From contig OU015550.1 of the NCBI GenBank assembly GCA_907165065.1, positions 2,470,001 through 2,534,000 on the forward strand: DNA of 64,000 nt, given 5' to 3'. Below are positions 1 through 11,925 of this stretch, piece by piece. Made by a program: the position numbers and the translations under genes. The notes under the pieces are model-generated. The model had not been told where the DNA came from. It searched no databases and worked only from the letters and a program-made list of their open reading frames with translations. How positions within the stretch are numbered: the stretch's first letter is position 1; each line of letters begins with the position of its first letter. The stretch comes from Caprimulgus europaeus. Lineage: Eukaryota > Chordata > Aves > Caprimulgiformes > Caprimulgidae.

Positions 1-3000
1 GAGCACTAGGAGAGAGCACAGAGACAGGAGAGCAAGTGCTGATGGAGGTAGAGGGAGAAGGATGGATGCAGGAAGAAACAGGTTGGGAAAAAGCAGCACA
101 ACCCCCAGGAGAAGCTGAGGAAGAGGCATTAAGCCAGAGAGAAAATCTAGAGGCAGGTCTGGGGCCACCTGAGGCTGGGGAGGCAGGTCTGGCAGTGGGA
201 CAGCAGCTTGCCACAGATGAGCTTGGCCTGGCTGTGGCTCCAGAAGAGTCCTTGGGTGCAGGGCTGGGGCAAGAGGCTGACCCACGATCAGGGCTCTCTG
301 AGAAACTTGAAATAAAGCCTGGAGAGCAACTGGAGCCAGAGCCAACGTCCTGGGGTGAGACACAAATGGGAGCAGCCCAGGAGAATGGTGTCCTTCCCAA
401 GGTGACAGTGGCTGCTGACCCTGGGATGCTGGAGGACGAGCTCATCAGTGCAGAGGTGCAGCCCTGGGGAGAGACCTTAGGTGATGGCATGATGCCAGCC
501 CCAGCTCAGTGTGGAGGGAGCAGCAGAGGTGGGGCTGAAGAAGGAGAGATGGAGGTGACACAGCCCGGGGAGGTGGAGGTGACACAGCCAGGGGAGGTGG
601 AGGTGACACAGCCCAGGGAGGCTGAGCCACAGGCACAGGGTGAGTCTGTGAGGGGAGACCCAGCGTGGGGAGGGAACATGGGTGCAGAGGTGCTGTTGCC
701 TGAGTCTGTGCCACCCACTGATATGCAGGAAGGTGGAGTGGGGACAGATGTGACACCACTGGAGGCCCAGAGCAGCGATGCCAACGTGCAGCCGCTTGCA
801 GAGGTGGAGGCAGCTCTGCAGCCCCCGAGCGAGACCCTTTCCCCAGGGACAGGGCAGGGAGAGAACGTGGCTCCAGGTGTGCAACCACTGGAAAAGGATG
901 AGGAGCCAGAGTTGGGGCTGGGGGAGGAAATGGGTGCTGCTGTGGTGCACACTGAGGGTCCTTCCCCAGCAGAAACCCCTGCGGGGAGCCCAGACCTGCG
1001 TGAGCTGTTCCCAGTTAAGATTCAGGCACTGGAACTGGTGGAGGCAGAGGGCTCCCAGTTAGTCACACAGCTGAGTGGGGATGCCAGCCCAGAAACGCTC
1101 CAGGGAGAGGGGGACTGTGCAGCCCTACAGCTCGGGGAGGAGGCTGAGGATGGGGGACAAGGACAGGGTGAGTGTGAGCTGCCACAGGAGCCTGAGCTTG
1201 ATACCCATGGAGTGAGCATCAGGCAGGGAGAAGGGGCTGGTGCAGGTGGGCAGCCCTGGGAGGAGGCTGTAATCCTGGGCACGCTGGAGAATCAGAGCAC
1301 TGATGCCAATGTGCAGCTGCTTGCAGAGGGGGACAAGATCAAATGGACCCCAGGAGGGAGCGTGGAGGCCGATCTGCAGATCTCCAGGGAGGTCAGCTCC
1401 TTAGATCCAGAGCAGGGAGGGAGCGTGGGTCCAGATGTGCAGCTCCTGGATCAGATCAATAAAGTAGAGTTAATGGAACTGGTGGAGGCAGGGGGCTCCT
1501 GGGTAGACACAGAGCTGCATGGGGATGCCAGCCCAGAAACCCCACAGGGAGAGGGGGACTGTGCAGCCCTACAGCTCGGGGAGGAGGCTGAGGATGGGGG
1601 ACAAGGACAGGGTGAGTGTGGGCTGCCACCAGATCCTGTGCTTCATCCCCATGAAGTGAGCATCAGGCAGGGAGAAGGGGCTGGTGCAGGTGGGCAGCCC
1701 TGGGAGGAGGCTGTAACCCTGGACACCCTGGAGAACCAGAGCACTGATGCCAGTGTGCAGCTGCTCAAAGAGGGGGACGAGCTCAGATTAACCCTGGGAG
1801 GGAGCGTGGAGGCTGATCTGCAGCTCCTGAGCGAGGCTGGCTCCCTGGACCCAGAGCAGGAAGGGAGTGTGGGTTCAGATGTGCAGCTCCTGGATCAGAT
1901 CAATAAAACAGAGTTAGTGGAACTGGTGGAGGCAGAGGACACCCAAAGAGACACTCAACTGCATGGGGATGCCAGCCCAGAACCCAGGCAGGGAGCAGGG
2001 GACCATGCAGCTTTACAAATCATAGAGGGGGCTGAGGATGGGGGACAAGGACAGGGTGAGTGTGAGCTGCCACAGGAGCCTGAGCTTGATACCCATGGAG
2101 TGAGCATCAGGCAGGGAGATGGGGCTGGTGCAGGTGGGCAGCCCTGGGAGGAGGCTGTAACCCTGGACACCCTGGAGAACCAGGGCACTGATGTCAACGT
2201 GCAGCTGCTTGCAGAGGGGGACGAGATCAAATGGACCCCAGGAGGGAGCGTGGAGGCCGATCTGCAGATCTCCAGTGAGGTCAGCTCCTTAGATCCAGAG
2301 CAGGGAGGGAGTGTGGGTCCAGATGTGCAACCCCTGGATCAGATCAATAAAGCAGAGTTAATGGAACTGGTGGAGGCAGGGGGCTCCTGGGTAGACACAG
2401 AGCTGCATGGGGATGCCAGCCCAGAAACCCCACAGGGAGAGGGGAACTGTGCAGCCGTGCAGCTCGGGGAGGAGGCTGAGGATGGGGGACAAGGACAGGG
2501 TGAGTGTGGGCTGCCACCAGATCCTGTGCTTCACCCCCATGGAGTGGCCATCAGGCAGGGAGGAGGGGCTGGTGCAGGTGGGCAGCCCTGGGAGGAGGCT
2601 GTAATCCTGGACACCCTGGAGAACCAGAGCACTGATGTCAACGTGCAGCCACTTAGAGAGCCAGAGGAGCTCGAATCAGCCTCAGAAGGGAGCACAGGGG
2701 CAGATCTGGCACCCCTGGGTGCAGCTGGGATGTGGGAAGGGGAGCAGGGCCAGAGTCCTGGATTGGAGGCAGGTCTGTGTGCAGCTCACACTGCAGACAC
2801 GTGGGAGGTGGCTGCTGGTGCACATGTGTCCTCTCTGGCTGAGGCCACTTTGCATCCCAAATGTGCCACTGCAGGTCCTGGTCTGGAAGCAATGGTGGGA
2901 GCACTCACTGGTCCAGATGGGCAGATCCTGGAGGAGACCCAGACACTGGAAATACCACAGGGAAAGGGGGCTGATGCAGGGGGGAGGCCTCTGGATGGAG

Positions 3001-6000
3001 CTCAAGGTCTGGCAGTGGTGCAGGGAGAGAGGCTGGAGCCAGGGGTGAGCAGTTCAGTCGAAACTCAAGGTCTAGAGCTCAAGCAGGACCATGAAAACTG
3101 TGAGTTTGCACTGGCCTCCCTGGTCCCTGAGGTGACAATACAAATCAGCATGCAAAAGCTGGAAACAATGATGCAGGAGGATGTTCTTGTTCCAGATGTG
3201 TGGTGGCTAGGCACTTCAGGAGAGGCAGCCCAAGGCGACCTTCTGGAGCAGGTCTCAGCACAGGCAGGTGTGAGGCTTCCTGCTGCTTCCCAGCAGATGG
3301 AGGAGAAGCTGCTGCACGTGAGGGAAACGGAGCAGGTAGCTGCTGGACACTCTGAGCCTTCAAAACAAGAGGTGCCACCAGTGTCAACCATTTGCACAAG
3401 GGTCCAACAGGAAGAAGATGCTGGGAATGATCAGTTGGGGATGGTCCTCAAAGGCAGCTCACTGGGGGATGCAGCCAACAGTACCATGCAGCTTCAAAGG
3501 CAGCTCTTGGGAGGAGAGAGAGAAGCCCTTGATGTTGGTCACTGGGAGAAGCAGCAAGAGGCTGTTCAGAAAACGAGCCAGGAAGGTGAGCCCAGCCCAA
3601 GAGAGCCAGGGGCAGTGAGTGCAGATGGGGCAGGAGCTGCCCTAAGGGTTTCTCCTGAAGCCTCCCTGGACCCAGACCACCTCTACAATGTGCTGTTTGT
3701 TGGAGACTCCCACGTGGGCAAAACATCGTTCCTGTACCGGTTGCGTGCCGACGTCTTCAACCCGCAACTCACCGCCACAGTAGGTAGGTCTCCTCCAGCT
3801 CCTCTCCAGCACCTGCTTGGGTCACCATTGCAGTTCCCTTTCCTCCACCCCACAAGCTGCTGGTGATTGTTACCTGCATGTTACAGCTCATGGCAAGAGT
3901 GCAACACAACCTGTATAGGACCACCAACTTCACCCACCTGGATGCTCATGAGCAGGCGATGCTGGTCCTCCTTGCCCTCTCTAGTGCACCAGTACCCTTG
4001 GCCCTAGTGCTTTTCTCTCTGCTTTGCCTTTCAGCTCTCCTCTCCAATCTCAACCAACCTGGTTTCACTCATCATGAGATTAGAGACCTTCCCAAAATCC
4101 AGCCCTCAAACACCTAAAAGCTAGAGGTTCACTTGGGACCAGCCTGCTTGAGCTGCAGCCTCAGACCACACCTGCACAGTGTGTGTCTTCTCCATCCATC
4201 CTCTGTCGTGGGGATGAATTCTGAGGTATCAAAATATCCCCTTTTTGTGTCTCCTAGGACTGGATTATCAGGTCAAAAACCTCATTGTGGACAACAAGCT
4301 CTTTGCTCTCCGCCTGTGGGACTCAGCTGGGCAAGAAAGGTGAGGTGCTGTGTGCTGGCTACTTAAGGAGATCAACCTGTGGTTTCCTTTTTTCCTGGTA
4401 GTTTAGTGGAAATGAATGTTCTTGGCTTTGCTGAGCAAAGGAGGGGTTGTTTAAGGAGGGACTCTGAGCAGTGTGTGATCTGATAAAGTGTAATAAAGGG
4501 AGTAATTAAGATAAAAACAAGCGCTGGGGCTGTTTGCACAGCCTCTGAGATCAGAATAGGAGCAAAATCTGGGCTTGGATTTTTTCTGTAGACATGAATT
4601 TCCAGCTTTCCCACTGGGATTTCAGATCACTCAGCTCCTTAGACCTTCTCAGTGACCACTTCAATGTCTGCAGGTACCACAGCATCACCAAGCAGTTCTT
4701 CAGGAAGGCAGATGGGGTTGTGCTGATGTATGATATCACCTCGGAGTACTCCTTCTCAGACGTGCAGTACTGGCTGAGCTGCATCCAGGTGGGTCAAGTA
4801 GGAAAATCTCATCCTATCCTCGAGGTCTGGGAACTGGTGATGACTCTGAGATCTGCATTTCCCCACCTGACCTCTGCCCCTGGTGAGGGATGAACATCTG
4901 GGGGTGACCAAGCACTTTGCAAAGGGCGTTCTGCTTTGCTTTGGCTAGAAAATATTTTTTTCATGAAGGATTTAAATTCAGATACCAAAAATTTTCACTT
5001 TTTTTTCAGTGTTTCTTGGGACAATTTGTTGATAGGATCATTACAGTGATTACCTACTTTTTTAAAATTAAAAACCAGTGCAGAGGAATGGAAAATGTCG
5101 AAAGTAATTTTGATTTTTAAATCAAGAATAGTCTACTTTGAGTCCTGGAAAATGGGAGGTAACTCATGTCTTCTTAGAAACTGATTGTCAGAGATTTCCA
5201 CTTAAGTATAAAGTCATTTATTTAAATGTATTTAAATACATTTAAATGTATTTAATGTATTTAAATAAATGACTTTATCCTTAAGTGGAAGTATAAAGCC
5301 ATTTATTTAAATACATTTAAATAAATGTATTTAAATACAAAGTATTTAAAAACACTGGAAGAAAATGGGAATTCACCTTGCTCAGTGCCTGTGAATCTCA
5401 GCCAGAGCATCTTCTGGAGGGCTCCTGAAGGTGAACACAGAGTGAGTGCACTCCAAGGGTAACTTGACCAGTTCTCAGCTCTGTTAATAGACAAGAACAG
5501 ATTATTTAAGGGGAAAAAACCCACACACAAACAAACAAATGAAAAAAAAACCCAAAACAACAAAACACCAAACCCTTTCTTAAATGTTTTCAAGCTAGTT
5601 TAAGAATCTAAGGCTTTGTTATCAGCCCAGATCCATGGGCATCCTTCACGGTGCTCCAAGATGTGTCTAGACAGCGTGGCTGGCTGTGATTCGAGGGAGA
5701 TTTAGGTGCTCTCCTGATCTTCCCCTCTGTACCTGCCCAGGAAGGAGCAGATGATGGAGTGGCTGTTCTGCTTCTTGGGAACAAAACCGACTGCGCTGCA
5801 GAGAGGCAGGTCCCTACGAAGGAGGGGGAACGCTTGGCCAAGGTGGGTGCATGGTCCTGCTGAAGCAGCCACACAAGTTAGGTGAGACTAAGGATGGGTG
5901 CCACCAGCCTGAGGACCTGGAGAAAGGTGAAAGCTTTCCCAAACTTACCTTTTGTGCATTGCTGTGTGGCAAAGTGATCTCAGGACCCATCTTCCACCCT

Positions 6001-7316
6001 TCCCTGTCTTGCTTTCCCCTTGCTCTTCTAGTTTTGAACTCAGGACCACAACCCAGTAAAACAATTTCAGCTTTTCTTATCTTTGCAGTGGACTGACAGG
6101 TATCTTCCCAGGATCACAGAAATAACAAAACCACCAAGCCTCTGTTTGAAAGATACTGAAATGCTTAAAATATGATTAATCTCTCCCATTGTAGGTGGCT
6201 AATAACACTCAGGTGAGAAGAATCTCACCCTTACCAACTGAATTGCAAAGTTTGTGATGGGATTTAGGCAGTACTCATTGACCAGTTTGATAAATGGAGA
6301 TACTAGGACAAGGGGTTAGATGGTTTTGGGGTGTTTTTTTTGTTTGGTTGGTTTTTTGGTTGGTTTGTTGTTGGTTTTTTTTACAAACCAGTCACTAACT
6401 GGCATAAAAAGACCCAGGAACATCCAGTTATGTCTCCACATTTGCTCCACTGACCACAGCACATCACATTTCATTCTGTCTGCAGTGTCAGCCTTTTCCT
6501 TGATACTAAATGGTGGTGTTGCAGCAATCAGAAAAGCTGGATTTCACCCTAATATTCTAGTAAAGTTATTGAGCTATTTGTTTCCTTGAATCCCTCCTGC
6601 TTCTCCTTGACCATGACTATCCCTTGGCTATTTATTCCCATTTTCAGCTATTCCAGTGCAAGAATATGACATTTCTCTTTGGGCTCTGTGTCTTCCAGGA
6701 GCATCAGCTCTTGTTTTTTGAATGCAGTGCTGCCTCAGGCCACAACGTCTCTGAGTCCATGGTCAGCTTAATCAGGTGAGGCATGTGCTTGGATTTTGAC
6801 AGTTGTCCTGGATTTAACAGGCTCCCTCACAGCTTTTTTTAACTCCAAATGCTAGTGTGTGACCATCACTGGAGACTCTATGTGCCCCAGTGTCAGGGAG
6901 AACTTGGAGCAGCATGCACATGGCCAGGATGAGCCGGTGAGAAATGCTGGAAGATGTCTCCTGAATAGTCAGCATTGCAAAGAGATTAATAAAAACCTTC
7001 TTGCCATGCTGCTGGTTTCTCCCTAGGTTAACTGAAATCCGTTCTGGCTGTGATTTGATTTAGGTTGGCATTTTCAGCAGTCTGTGGTTGTCAACTCACG
7101 CTGAGCTGGAAGGCTCCTAACTCTTTTCAGCTGTGCAGAGCCTCCTTTACCAATGCTTATCAAGAAAATTGCCTAGTAATACAAAATATGGGGTAAATAC
7201 CTGGCTAATTTGCTTCCTTTTCTCCCAGGATGCTCAAAGTTCGTGAAGATGAATTGATAAATAAAGCAGAAGAGGTACCAAAGCCACCCCAGAAGAAAAA
7301 GGGCTGTTGCTGGTGA
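1..7316 (+). CDS. RAB44: RAB44 (large Rab GTPase), 5'-partial; six exons visible
   Basis: Ras-related large GTPase of the RAB44/CRACR2A/RASEF type: a long N-terminal extension followed by a C-terminal Rab domain, acting in vesicle traffic. Exons: 1(open)-3783, 4258-4339, 4674-4788, 5741-5842, 6699-6775, 7229-7316. All introns are GT-AG and all junctions keep frame, giving 1414 visible residues. The first exon is open in frame to base 3, so the true start (and any EF-hands known in the family) lies to the left. The Rab domain has the P-loop GDSHVGKTS at the end of exon 1, the switch-II motif WDSAGQER in exon 2, NKTD (G4) in exon 4 and ECSA (G5) in exon 5. The tail is lysine-rich and ends GCCW, a double-cysteine geranylgeranylation site with one trailing residue. 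Spliced assembly is inferred from motif continuity. The GTPase identity is firm. The RAB44 name rests on architecture and on the C6orf89-PI16 neighbourhood. Confidence 0.9.
546..620 (+). repeat. 24-bp coding repeat, three copies
   Basis: Three near-identical 24-bp units encode the eight-residue motif GEVEVTQP (the first copy begins GEMEVTQP) inside the RAB44 giant exon. The frame is preserved. Confidence 0.85.
760..2690 (+). repeat. 444-bp coding tandem repeat (148 aa), about four copies
   Basis: Anchor sequences recur at exact 444-bp spacing. The ELVEA-coding segment starts at 1031, 1475, 1919 and 2363, and the EAEDGGQGQGEC-coding segment at about 1141, 1585, 2029 and 2473. 444 is a multiple of three, so all copies read in the same frame. 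A shortened, diverged copy precedes the array from about 760. The last copy fades near 2655-2690. Copies 2 and 4 resemble each other more closely (GGSWVDTELHGDASPE) than copy 3 (DTQRDTQLHGDASPE), which hints at higher-order duplication. Confidence 0.9.
5196..5290. repeat. AT-rich near-perfect inverted repeat in RAB44 intron 3
   Basis: The left arm starts TTCCACTTAAGTATAAAG at 5196. The right arm, ending CTTTATCCTTAAGTGGAA at 5290, is its reverse complement with about one mismatch over roughly 35 bases. The centre is made of TTTAAATGTA-like units. A further partial copy of the left arm (AAGTATAAAGCCATTTATTT) follows directly at 5289-5340. The sequence could fold into a long hairpin or cruciform. 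Confidence 0.8.
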
Positions 7317-7700
7317 TGGACAGGCTCCCTTATTGTGATCTGAAACTGCAGTGACAGACAGAAAAGCATAAAAATAGCCCCTGAGGCCCCATCTTTGCTC
7401 CCTGTGTGTCTGCCTTGCCTGATGTCCTCGGATGCTGAGAGCAAAAGTCACTGTGGAGGAGCCGGCTGTCACCCAGTCCCTACCCTGCTCGTCTCCTTGG
7501 ATGATCTCAGGGTGCAGGAGCCCTCCAAAATACTTGTTGGGAAACTTTGCCACCTCCTTTTGGAGCCAAAAACCAAGCTAAGGAAAGAGACAGGAATGGA
7601 ACCCAGTTGGATCTGAGATGCTGGAATGATACTGGAAGCAGCAGGGAGCAAAACTTGAGTTTTGGGATAAAATAAATGGATATCAGGAGTCACCCAAAGG
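7317..7700 (+). terminator. RAB44: RAB44 3'UTR and poly(A) signal
   Basis: The RAB44 stop codon is at 7314-7316. The first canonical AATAAA downstream is at 7671-7676, giving a compact 3'UTR of about 375 bases. Other A/T-rich stretches with AATAAA-like words occur near 8290 and could be alternative ends. Confidence 0.6.
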
Positions 7701-10700
7701 TTGGTGCATCAAACAAGGGGGTTTAGGGCCATGGGTGCAGCAGAGACTTTTGCTTTGGCTTTACAATCTGATGGGATTTGGTCTGGAACAATGAAATAGG
7801 CAGGATATCCCAAATGCACTTTTTAAGTCTCTCCAGTTAGGCAAGGTAAAGCTCGTTGTTCTCTTGCCCAGTTTATCGTGCCAGGCAGCAGTAAAAACCA
7901 CTTGAAATAAATTCAAAAGCCTGAAGAACACATCCAGGACAACAGGAAGAGCACAGGGTGGTGGGATATACGAGCAGATAAATGCTGGCAAGAGCTTTTT
8001 TCATTGCATTGCTCCCAGAGCAGATTTTTACACCGTTGTGGCAAATCTCAGGATGGGCAGGGAAGAACAAGCTGCTGCACCCTGCCCTCCAGGGACTGAG
8101 GTGGTTTCTTTACAAAGTCCTGCATCAGTTTTGAAACCCAGCATGCAAAAATCTCATTTTAAAACCCAGTGTGAAAAATCTAAACAAGAAAGTCACAATT
8201 ACAAGATGTTTTTTTAAAAATTTCTTTTTATAGCTTGAACTATATTTTTTGCAGAGAACTATATTTTTGCAGAGAAAGACACACAGATTAAATAAATAAG
8301 AATACAAGTGTTACATTTCAGTATTTTTATATATCATGTGTTGCCTCATCCCCTTGCAGTTTGATAGATGTATTTAAAGACTGTGCTTACCTGCAGATTT
8401 TGGGGAAAGAATTCTGCTCAGATGGGTTTGCTTTTTGTTGCCATTATTATTTATATGTATATTAGGGCAAAGCACAATGGTAGCCAGTTTCTGCTTTACA
8501 AAAAATATAGTGACAACAAAAGTTGTTTTTCTAATAACACTATATATTTTACCAAAAAAAAAAAAAAAGTCTATAATTCTGAATGTTTCTGACTGTTATA
8601 GCTCAGCTTTCCAAGGAAATGAGGTTGCAGGGCTCCTGATGCCTGTGTGTATCTACCTGTTTTCTCTTTCCCTGCCTGGCAAGTCCAGATCTGGTGTCCA
8701 CGGGCTGTTTTTAGCAGTTCCCAACAGGTAGTGACTGCAAAGCTATGAGACATTGCTGTATGAATAACTGAGACTAATTAATATCCTCATTAATGGAAAA
8801 ATTGCAGTTTAAGTTTAGTTTTTGTCAGATAATGATAAACCTCCATGGGAGAGACCTGCAACGCACAGAGCCAGGCAAGAGCAGCCCTTCTTGGCTCTGC
8901 TGCTCACAGATTTACACCTTTAAATGGGGTATGACACCCAAAAAGTGCTCAGTGGAAACCATGTTGATTTGCAGGTGAAGATGAACAGAGACCACTGTTG
9001 CACCAAGCTCAGGCTCAGAAAAATCAGGGTTATGAGCTTCACTTTGCACTGACACAGGATTTTCTGGGTGTTTTAGGGATGAGTTCTCTCCTCATCTCAG
9101 CGCTCCAGCACTAAAGCTCCCATCCCCTAAATGTCTTCCCCCAGCTGCCCCTTGCCACAAGCCATCCTCCCTTGGCTCTATTATTAAAAGACTTCCTTTT
9201 CTTAATGCAATATATTTATATTCCCATTCCACACCAATCCCTCTTTCCCATATTTCACTATAAAATAGTTTTATGATGAAGCAGTGGGAGCAGCCTCAAG
9301 CTTATAGCTCCTCAGGGAGAGTGTACCTGGCTCAGGTGAGAGCTGTGTCTGAGTCGGTGTTTGGGGTATCTAATGATGGGATTTGTTTGGATTCATATTC
9401 ACTATTTCTTCTTTTCTATTTTATCTTAAAATAATATAAATCCAAATACATTTTGCAAGTCTGGTCCTTTTCCAGGCTCCTTTTACTCAGTCTACAACCA
9501 TTCCCTGGCTGTGTAACCCCGTGCAGAACCACCCAGCTGCATGTACACCAAAGCCATCCATCAGATCAGCTTTTCCCTTCACCTAAATTCGCTGGGATTA
9601 CACCTGGAAAATCCTGCTTTGCCGAGCAGCAAAGGATTATGCAGGAAAATCTTTTTATTTGCTTGCAAAATAAAGATTTAAGGTCGCCAAAGCTAAATTC
9701 TCCCATTAGATGGCAGCAAATGCAGGAATACCTTCAAACTGCACTATTGCTGCTGCAAAGAAAGACCGAGGAGCTGGAACAGAGCCCAAAAGAGAGATCT
9801 GCAAAAGAAAAGGTTTCCCAGAACAGTAGACAGAAAGAAATGTCCATCTTATTCCACTGGAAATCAGGTGAAGAAAACAGGATTGAGTTTATAATCAAAA
9901 GTGCTGCATAAAACAAGTGTTACATCACCTCAAACTGCCCCTCCAAACTTGGCAACTGATTTTTCACTGCCAGGTTGAGGGGAATGCCAGGAAGGCAATA
10001 AAGCATGTTGGAAAATGTGGTCAGAGCGTTGGATTCGAAAGCATCTTCCACCTTGAATAATTCACAATTCACCAGCAAAGATTCCCACTCTGGAATCAAA
10101 GGGGATCGCTCATTTCCAAGTTGTTAAACACACGCACGAGTATTTGGAGGAGGATCAAGGTCTGAGATATTAATAGCAACAGGGAAATGCATATTTGTTT
10201 GGACCACAGGAATGTTTGGGGTTTGGTTTATTTTTAAATCAGGTTGTTTCCCTTCAAGCCATTTGTAATTCCTCAAGACACTTTGTGAGAACTAAAAGGA
10301 GCTGCTGCAGCCAAGCCAAGATTGCAGAAGATCTCAGATACCAGCCCCAAAGTCAGCAGCTGCTTTGATGCATCCACCTTGAAAGCAGAAAACCTGGATG
10401 AGCTCCTGACAAGTGGAAATAAATCATCGGCCAAAGCTTCCAGTGACCCAGCCACCGGGTCTCAGGTCTTGCCCAGCAGCACCCCAGAAAATTTCACCTT
10501 ATTCCCCTCGAAAGACAGTAAAATTGGGATGCAGAGACCATCCTGCTTCTTGTTGGGTGATTGACAGTGCAGGAAATTCAGTCCTGATAAGGGGAAGTAC
10601 TTTTTCTCACAATGTTTAATTAAACTGCAGAATTCATCGCTGCAGGAAGTTGTTGAGGCCAAGAACTTAAACAAGGCTGAAAAAGGACCAGAGAGACACC

Positions 10701-10990
10701 AAAGCCATCACAACCGTGATAGCTGTCTCTGAAAATGTGTTTAATCGCAATTAAGGGCTGAAGTCTGTGTCTGAGAGTTGGGTGAGGCTGAGACCCCCCT
10801 CACTCCTGCTTTCTTCTGAGCTTTTCATGCTGGGGTGGCTCTGGGGACCTCTGCTTGCTTTGTTGTCCAACCCTTTATTCCTGGAAGTTTTTCCCACAAT
10901 TTTTAGGGCAGCAGCATCTTTTTCCTCACTCCTGACCAAGATTCACCCCGTGCATTGTCTCTGCTCATTACTTGAGCTATGGGAACGGGC
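7701..10990. other. Intergenic region, no supported gene
   Basis: I see no conserved domain or spliced gene here. The longest frame (9453-9911, 152 codons) has no recognisable features and ends close to an AATAAA at about 9998. A TATA-like CTATAAAATAG lies near 9259, with a CAG|GTGAGA donor-like site about 75 bases further on. It could mark an unannotated non-coding transcript, but nothing else supports one. Poly-A tracts occur near 8555-8570. Confidence 0.5.
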
Positions 10991-10999
10991 ATCTGTGTC

Positions 11000-11925
11000 C
11001 CCATGGGGCTGGGGGTAAGTGGGGTCCATGGGGGACACTGGATGGGTCTCGGTGGGGAGCAGAAATGCAGCTCAGCAGAGCTGGGGGAGGTAAATGGGTC
11101 TGGGGGCTGTAGGAGGTGATGGCTGGGTGCTGTGGGGGGGATGCTGGGGGTCTCATGGGTGCTGTGGGATCCGGCTATCAAAGGATTTAGGGATGCTGTG
11201 GTTTCCAGGGGGTGCTGGAGTGGGGGGGTCTCAGGGGTGCTGTGGGTTCAAGCGGGTGCTGGAGGTGGGGGTCTCTTAAGGTTATGGGGGGGAATGTGTG
11301 AGGGTGCTGGGGTTCCAGTGGGTGTTGGGGGGTGTCTCAAGGTTCTGGGGGCTCAGGTGGGTGCTGGGTGAGGTGTCATAAGGTGCTGGTGGGAGTCTGA
11401 GGGTGCTGGGAGCTGAGGTGGATGCTGTGGGGGGGTATTTGGGTTAGCAGGGGGGTATCTGAGGGTGGTTATGGGCTCAGGTGGGTGTTGGGGGAGGTCT
11501 GTGGATAATGGAGGGGGGTCAGGCAGGTGCAGGGGGGGATCTCCAGGTGTTTATGGGCTCAGGTGGGTGCTGGAGGGGTCTTGGGGTTCTCGGGGCGGGG
11601 GGGGGGTGGTCTGAGGGTCCTGAGGGGGTCCTGCTGGTGCCATAGGGGTGGAATCTGAGGGTGGTCATGGGTTCTGGGGGGGTCTTAGGGTTAGCAGGGG
11701 GGTGTCTGTGGGTGCTGGGGGCTCAGGTAGGTGCTGGGAAGGGGATTTTGAGGGTGCTGGGGCTCCATGGAGGGGCTGGGGGGGTCTGAGGGTGGTCACA
11801 GGCTCAGGTGGGTGCTGGAGGGAGTCTCCATGTTCCAGGCTCACATGTGTGCTGGGGCGTCTCAGGGGGACTCAGGGCTCCGGTGGGTGTTGGGGTGGGA
11901 TGTTTTGGGTGCGGGGGGGGCCGGA
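11000..11925 (+). repeat. Degenerate G-rich minisatellite
   Basis: About 900 bases of imperfect repeats built from GGTGCTGGGGG, GGCTCAGGTGGG and GGGGTCTGAGGG-type words, very rich in G-runs of three or more on the plus strand. It ends directly at the C6orf89 CpG island. It has strong G-quadruplex potential and no coding evidence. Confidence 0.75.

Larger units (their letters stand above)
1..3783 (+). other. RAB44: Giant acidic exon of RAB44
   Basis: A single exon of at least 3.78 kb encodes about 1,240 residues rich in Glu, Gly, Gln, Pro and Leu before the Rab P-loop begins near residue 1,230. No globular domain is recognisable. The GTG at 36 is not a credible start, because the frame continues upstream without a stop. 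The exon ends at a GTAGGT donor directly after the effector-loop codons (TATV-G). The A/G-rich plus strand creates many long open frames on the minus strand, which are shadows. Confidence 0.85.

Noticed and set aside
9453-9911. 152-codon plus frame between RAB44 and C6orf89
   Set aside because: No recognisable domain, no splice context, and AT-rich composition near a poly(A)-like signal; it could be a non-coding transcript but not a supported protein.
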